From Eudorina sp. 2006-703-Eu-15 (Eukaryota; Chlorophyta; Chlorophyceae; Chlamydomonadales; Volvocaceae), in assembly GCA_003117195.1 (NCBI GenBank), contig BDSI01000138.1, positions 62,001 to 126,000 of the forward strand: a stretch of 64,000 nt of DNA, given 5' to 3'. Shown here piece after piece: positions 59,601 through 64,000 of this stretch. Under the pieces are notes generated by a model that saw only the letters and a list, made by a program, of their open reading frames with translations, searched no databases and was not told the origin of the DNA. Position 1 is the stretch's first letter; each line of letters starts with the position of its first letter. A program made the translations under genes and the position numbers.

Positions 59601-62600
59601 ACGTTCTGTTTAGTGCTTGGGTCGGTGCCGCCTTCAACACAAGAAGAATAAAATATTATGTCGCCGGATAGTGGTGCAAGCAAACCCTTCATCAAGGGCG
59701 GTGCTCGTTCTGCGGTCGGTCCTGTCTATCTAGATAGCTACTGACACTGTTCGCAACAGCAGCAGCCGGGCGTACGGGTTGTGCAAGGTCGGTCACGTGC
59801 ACGCTGTAGTTCCTCTTTCTCTCCTGCTGGCCCCCTCTCACACCTACACCCGGCTGCACTCTCTAGCTACATACAAACGTTGCTTGCTTCAACACATACA
59901 CACTCACATGCACTCACAGAACATACGTACGCCAGCGGTACATGCTTCATCAAAACCGCGCCGCGCTGCGCCAGCAGTCATGCGCAATCCCATCGCCCGC
60001 AAGCCAGTCCAGCAGTAAGCAAACCCCCTTCGCTTAAACCTCCCTGGAGCCAATGAATCACGTGTCACCCTGTTTGTTGTGGGTGCTCAAGGGACCACCA
60101 CACCGGGGCAGAGAGAATCGTTGTCGTACATACCGTACTACTGCCGTACAACAATGAGTGCGCGCTGCATGCATCCAAACTCGCTCCGCCTCCAGATATG
60201 GATGGTCGACGAGCTTTATTGGATGCGAAGCATGCGCAGCACGCAGCAGGTGCTGCTCATCACCGCGCGTGAGCGAGACAGACGGAGCAGACAGAAAAAC
60301 CGACATGCATCACGTACGTACGTGTGTGCGGCAATCCCATTTGGGAGGGCCTGCTGTCTGCGCCGCAGCAATCCACGCAGCAATAACAAACTATCAGCAT
60401 GACAACTACTGAAAATAGCAGCCAACACATACACGGACCCGGAAGCGGTGTGAAAAATGAGGCGCCACCGAGCCCAGCCCGCGAGAGGCGTTTCTGATCC
60501 GCGCGAAAGACCCATGGATCGTACGGCCCGTGGGTCACTCACAGTCATGCATCCCATGCATGGGACTGCGAACCTGCTGCATCGTCTTTGCGGAAGTCAT
60601 CAGTCAGCTCCGTCCGTCCTGCGGCGCAGCCGCGGGAGCGGATCAAAACGCGGCTTGCTACAGCCGCCCACCGGAGCCCGTCATCGATCGACGCAAGAGT
60701 GGCGGGCGCTCTCATCATCAGCAGCTGTACGACGCGTCAGAGAGGCCCTATCTATCACGTCAGTCATACCCCCTCGTCATCTTACACGCACACACACAAC
60801 ACGCACGCGGCCAGGCACGTAAAGTGTAATTCCAGACTTTGCGTTATCCCAGCCGCGCATGCTATGGTACGTACGCATGGATGTCACTTTCTTTGCTTGC
60901 GTACCTCGGGCGCAAGGACTGCAAAACCCCGGGCAGCAAGGATTGGGCGCGCGCGCGGGAATCGTCAAAGACAGCGAGGGTTGGGAGCTACGTGCGTACT
61001 GCCCATCCCACAATCTTCGTGCGGGCCCTCTACATACGACACCAAGACATCAATTCGCAATTGAAGACACATTCAAACGCAGATAGAGCGACAACGATAC
61101 TAACCAAAAATTAGAGGCGCACGCACGTATGGCCAGGACTGCCAGCACAGTGCGAATGGCATGCCTTGTGCCCGAGTGGCCCGGCCGGAAGGCGCGCACA
61201 CATACACACACATACACAAAACACACACGCACACGCACACGCACATAAATACGCACGCGCACACACGCATACACACATGCGCGGATTCACATCTATCGAC
61301 AATACTGATGAGGTGTACGAAGATACCCTGCGGCAGGACGGTCGCCCTGGTACGGCAACAGTCCGGCTATCTAGTACAGTAATGTACGATATTAAATGAA
61401 AATGAATTATCAGCCACACGCCGCAGCTGTTCGGGTGCTCGTGCGCGGTTGGATCGGTTGACCCAAGCTCTTGCTTCCTCCTGCTCCTCCTGCTCCTCCT
61501 GCACGTGAGCCGAAAGGCCAGTCGGTGAGGCAAGGGCTAGGCCAAAAATTTGGCTCGCCTGCGAGTAGTGTTCGTTGCCGCAGTCTACCCAAGCCTTGCG
61601 CGCGTCCATCTCGCAGAGCAGTAGCATCCATGCATGCAGCGATCGAGGGACATGCAACCAGCACGCGCACAGTCCTTCAAGCAAACCAGCAGCAGGGACT
61701 ATGCACGTGCGTCGGTACACGAGCAACTACAACATACGACCGAAGGCGACCACGCCGACATACATGTGTTCACATCGATCATTACCAGCAGGCGGGCCAC
61801 AACGAACAATAACATTCATCGCAGCGGCAAGGCTGGCTACCAACCAGCTGGCCCCTTCACCCCTAGGCCTCTGCATCGACCCAGCGTCAGGCCCCAGCCA
61901 GCCAACCAGCCAGCCGCGTATGTCGCAACGACCTCCTTGCTAACATTGCTTGGGTTCAAAAGCTCCAGTGTACGTGGAAATGATGTGTGCGATGCCGTCG
62001 GCGCCTGAGCCGCCGGCAGGACAGGCATGCCCTTCGCTCCGCGGCCATACATTTCAGCTGCTGCCGCTCTTTCTCCCATCCTCACTCTTGCATGTATGCC
62101 CTGATGATGAAGGTGCGTGCTTGCCGTACTAACTGCACCCGCGGCCCTCGCGCACAGCAACCAGAACTACATACTGCCCCTCCTGGCAACTGACACGCAG
62201 CACGCCGCGCGCGAACCTTATATATGTACTCCATCGTCAGCCTCTCTCTCCGTGGGCGGGCATGTGTTTCTTACTTGGGTTTGTGCACCGTGCGCGCCTG
62301 CTGGACGGGACATCCATCCTGGAGACAGCAGGACAGCCTGTCGCCTCACGCAGCGGCTGGAAGGTCGATCCGTTGCGTGCATGATGGACCGCGCAGGCCC
62401 CCGCCGCCCGGAATGCGCAAGCAAACCCCATCCGCCCAGGTAGGCCGCCAATCATCGACTACTGCGTGCTGCAGCTCGCTCGTGGTGCGCTCGCAACGCA
62501 CCGCTAGCCGCTACTGCGACGACTGGCTGCCCATCCAGTATAGTGCGTGCACATGTTCGCACGCACAGTCCGTACGGTACATCTTATCTCTACTCCCAAC

Positions 62601-63518
62601 GCCGTACAAGCGCGTGGCCTGCCGTACAGTTATCGCTTGATGCTTCATTCCCCACCAGCACGTTTTCTCAACGTCGCAACGACGTGCAAAATGAAACGAG
62701 ATCTAGGCCACCGGGACCACCCGGCGGCCCTCAGCGCCGTCCCAGCCGTACCCGCTCGCCATGCTGGCCAGCCAGCAGCGCGCGCGCGCGCCCGCCCGCC
62801 CGCTGTCCTGCACACATGCATGCATGCACGTTGCATCCAAGGATATTTCTTCCATCCCTCTCCACTGGGCTGACTCCGTTTCTGTTGAGCTCAGTCCGCG
62901 CAGCACTTACTTAATTGATTGCTACCTCCCAAGCAGCGCCACGTACGCCAGCGAGCCTTGCTTCTCGCTCTAGCCCCTCTCCATTCCGAGCACACAACAC
63001 ACCGCCGATACCAGCACCGAGCCGATCGACGAGGATGGACGGATGCAGCGAATGACCAACCAGCCAGTAGTGCCTCGTCGTCCCTCACGCACGGACGGCT
63101 GCGTGTAATCCATCCAGCCCGGCGTAATCAAGGATGGATGGCGCCCATCCAAGAAGGGCCCATCGGGGAACACGCAGTGCAGGGAAACCGCCTTCAGGAT
63201 CATCGATCACCAACACCAGGCAGGACGGCAACCGCCGCGTTGTCACTGTCACCACCGCGTCTACCAGGTTAGGAACAACACGGCAGGACGTCAAGGGTTC
63301 AAGCCCAGCGGCGCGCACTTCGGTGCTTGCCATCACCCGAAACTAACCAAACGACCCACCCTGCTCCCGACTGCTGCTGTGCATCATGATCAACTAAACC
63401 AGCTGTCGTCGCTGTGTGTACAGCACTTCCTTCATTGGGCGCCTCTCCGTCCCCGAATCCAAGCCAGCTTGCAACACGCCGATTCCACACGCCGATTTGT
63501 GCCCATCCAGCCGGCTTC

Positions 63519-64000
63519 TCACACGCCAAGCTCCAGATCTTCGGTCAGGACGCGCAACGCGGGCAGCATGGAGTCCGGTTCGCCGCCGAGGAGGTCGCCA
63601 CCTGCTGCCGAATCGCCTGCTGCAGGCTCCCCGCCGTACGCTGCGCCCTCCATCTGCCAGGCGCCGTACAGGCTGCCGGGTCCTGAGCCCTGTGTGGCGA
63701 TTTGCGGGGCGGCGGCCGCCGGGGACGGGTAGGTGCCTGGTGACAGGGGTCGGCCTTGGGTATGTGGCCCAGCCACCGTCGTGAAGAACTGTCGGTAGCT
63801 GCCCTGCTCAACCATGGGTGGCCACGGCTGTCCGTCCGGAAAGTACGACGGCGGTACGGAATTGAAGCCTGCAGGCGGCACGAAAAACGACATCGGCAGC
63901 GGGGCCGCCGGCTGCGGCTGTTGCTGCAGATGGGATGGTTGCGACTGCTGCCCCTGTTGTGGCTGTTGTGGCTGTTGTGGCTGTTGTGGCTGTTGTGGCT
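63519..64000 (-). CDS. Gene 6 (3' part): Gln/Pro-rich protein running off the window, probable family member
   Basis: Only the last 159 residues are in the window. They begin inside a (PQQ)n run (15-bp-rich plus-strand GGCTGTTGT repeats at 63957-64000). Then follow QPSHLQQQPQP, an aromatic stretch around SFFVPPAGF, GSLYGAWQMEGAAYGGEP about 50 residues from the end, and a C-terminus of LTEDLELGV. SLYGAW fits the L[WY]xxW island of genes 1, 2 and 4, and the gene lies on the same strand after the same kind of spacing, so family membership is likely but unproven. The VEPLG motif would lie outside the window. The frame is open across all available sequence. Confidence 0.65.
   Translation of the reverse strand, partial: PQQPQQPQQPQQPQQGQQSQPSHLQQQPQPAAPLPMSFFVPPAGFNSVPPSYFPDGQPWPPMVEQGSYRQFFTTVAGPHTQGRPLSPGTYPSPAAAAPQIATQGSGPGSLYGAWQMEGAAYGGEPAAGDSAAGGDLLGGEPDSMLPALRVLTEDLELGV

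Larger units (their letters stand above)
54260..63518. other. Repeat-rich intergenic DNA between genes 5 and 6
   Basis: Over 9 kb without a supportable gene. Unusually dense in CGTACG, ACGTACGT, GCATGC, TATATA and CA runs. Contains dispersed-repeat copies 3 and 4. Frames on both strands are short and rich in Cys, His, Arg and Tyr from translation of these alternating steps. Confidence 0.55.

Noticed and set aside
63290..63312. tRNA B-box-like GGGTTCAAGCCC
   Set aside because: No A box or matching acceptor stem upstream, and the T stem does not pair fully.

Overview
The window reads as nuclear DNA of a eukaryotic green alga, most likely a volvocine or other chlamydomonadalean alga. The reasons are GC-rich coding sequence with long CAG/CAA (Gln), Ala and Pro runs, short introns with GT..AG borders, TGTAA motifs where 3' ends are expected, and abundant (CA)n tracts. 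There is no sign of operons or bacterial gene packing. The assignment is an inference; no marker gene or rRNA is present to fix the genus.

The believable protein genes are all on the minus strand and form one local family: gene 1 (2773-6095), gene 2 (14811-16607), gene 4A (20618-23997), gene 4B (39571-42941), gene 5 (51585-53833) and the 3' end of gene 6 (63519 to the window edge). The five complete ones share one build. A tiny first exon of 18-24 codons ends in CAG|GT with a phase-0 intron. A long second exon follows, whose first 50 residues carry a basic-hydrophobic motif close to RKRRFLVEPLGV, with Glu-Pro at protein residues 62-66 in every member. The rest is low-complexity Q/A/P/S/G sequence holding a few conserved islands: GPVRR...RF.PY.SR, L[WY]xxW, and EVWAAAFGEP. 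I recognise no named family. Disordered transcription-regulator-like proteins are a guess from composition.

Around these genes the DNA is very repetitive. A tandem segmental duplication pairs 19827-38355 (copy A) with 38784-51407 (copy B), separated by 428 bp; each copy holds one copy of gene 4. Copy A carries a 5.88-kb mobile-element insertion (28800-34675) with matching TGTCAGGC / GCCTGACA ends and a CTCC target duplication, for which copy B preserves the exact empty site. The insertion is itself an array of about 1.63-kb units, some inverted. Copy A also has an extra 1.15-kb tandem duplication (25014-27310) and a TAACCG-type minisatellite where copy B has about 630 bp of unrelated sequence.

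Other layout: 1-2266 is intergenic with polypyrimidine and G-rich tracts; 6200-14200 and 16700-19800 are gene-poor with a 141-bp triple repeat; 53834-63518 is repeat-rich intergenic DNA full of CGTACG and GCATGC steps. Most long open frames outside the six genes are by-products of GC-rich DNA, and several are broken between copies A and B, which argues against coding.
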